DNA from: Desulfobulbaceae bacterium
GTDB taxonomy: Bacteria > Desulfobacterota > Desulfobulbia > Desulfobulbales > Desulfobulbaceae
Direction: 5' to 3'
DNA: 5,545 nucleotides
NCBI GenBank assembly: GCA_011322715.1
Contig: DRLX01000014.1
Span: 1 to 5,545, forward strand
Below are positions 5,440 to 5,545 of the stretch, in pieces. The translations under genes and the position numbers were made by a program. The notes below the pieces were generated by a model. It did no database searches. It had not been told where the DNA came from and saw nothing but the letters and a program-made list of their open reading frames with translations. The stretch's first letter is position 1, and each line of letters starts with the position of its first letter.

Positions 5440-5545
5440 ACCAAAACCTCTGGACCGGTCTGGCGATTCACAACCATGACACCGCTGCGCCGTCATGAAA
5501 AAACTACTTGATTACCATCAAGCCTCAAAAACAAGGGATACCATC
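5440..5545. other. Downstream end region, no secure feature
   Basis: The region holds two small dyads: CATGAC/GTCATG (5475-5480 and 5492-5497, 11-base loop) and CTTGAT/ATCAAG (5507-5512 and 5517-5522, TACC loop). Neither is followed by a T-run, so no terminator is called. A frame from ATG 5495 (MKKLLDYHQASKTRDTI) is open to the window edge and could be the start of another gene, but it lacks a Shine-Dalgarno and only 17 codons are visible. Confidence 0.4.

Noticed and set aside
5475..5522. Terminator after the response regulator gene
   Set aside because: The two small dyads have short stems and no following T-run.

Overview
The window most likely comes from an anaerobic, respiring Gram-negative bacterium. 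Multiheme c-type cytochromes, a periplasmic binding lipoprotein, a NarX/NarL-type two-component pair and IS66-like repeats would fit a Desulfobulbales-like member of the Desulfobacterota. This assignment is inferred from gene content only. All recognisable genes lie on the + strand.

Layout. (1) Bases 1-275 hold the 3' end of an unrecognised gene. Five bases later begins an exported octaheme cytochrome c (281-1525), whose Shine-Dalgarno lies inside the end of the upstream gene. A strong hairpin at 1541-1571 probably terminates this unit. (2) Bases 1526-2219 contain no convincing gene. Their right half is a 321-bp non-coding mobile element (1879-2199). It has GTAA-starting terminal inverted repeats and a perfect 8-bp target duplication, GATTCAAC, which are the hallmarks of the IS66 family. 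Within it lies a second long imperfect palindrome (1959-2109) with CTATAG at both ends. The element ends 20 bp before the next start codon. (3) Bases 2220-5439 encode a three-gene sensory cassette: a PhnD-like substrate-binding lipoprotein, a membrane histidine kinase (Cache-like sensor, HAMP, HisKA_3, HATPase) and a NarL/FixJ response regulator. No ABC permease or ATPase is present. A 108-bp hairpin-forming palindrome lies between the kinase and regulator genes. (4) The last 106 bases hold no secure gene.

How the parts may work together. The binding protein may present a periplasmic ligand to the kinase. The kinase would then phosphorylate the regulator, which would control target genes, perhaps including the adjacent cytochrome. 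PhnD-type domains also occur as the input part of tetrathionate and thiosulfate sensor kinases (TtrS/ThsS), so an inorganic oxyanion is a reasonable candidate ligand. This is inference; the sequence does not identify the ligand.

The most interesting non-coding features are the IS66-type miniature element with a doubled right end, the palindrome nested inside it, and the kinase-regulator intercistronic hairpin. Many of that hairpin's imperfections are tandem G-U pairs on the transcribed sense.
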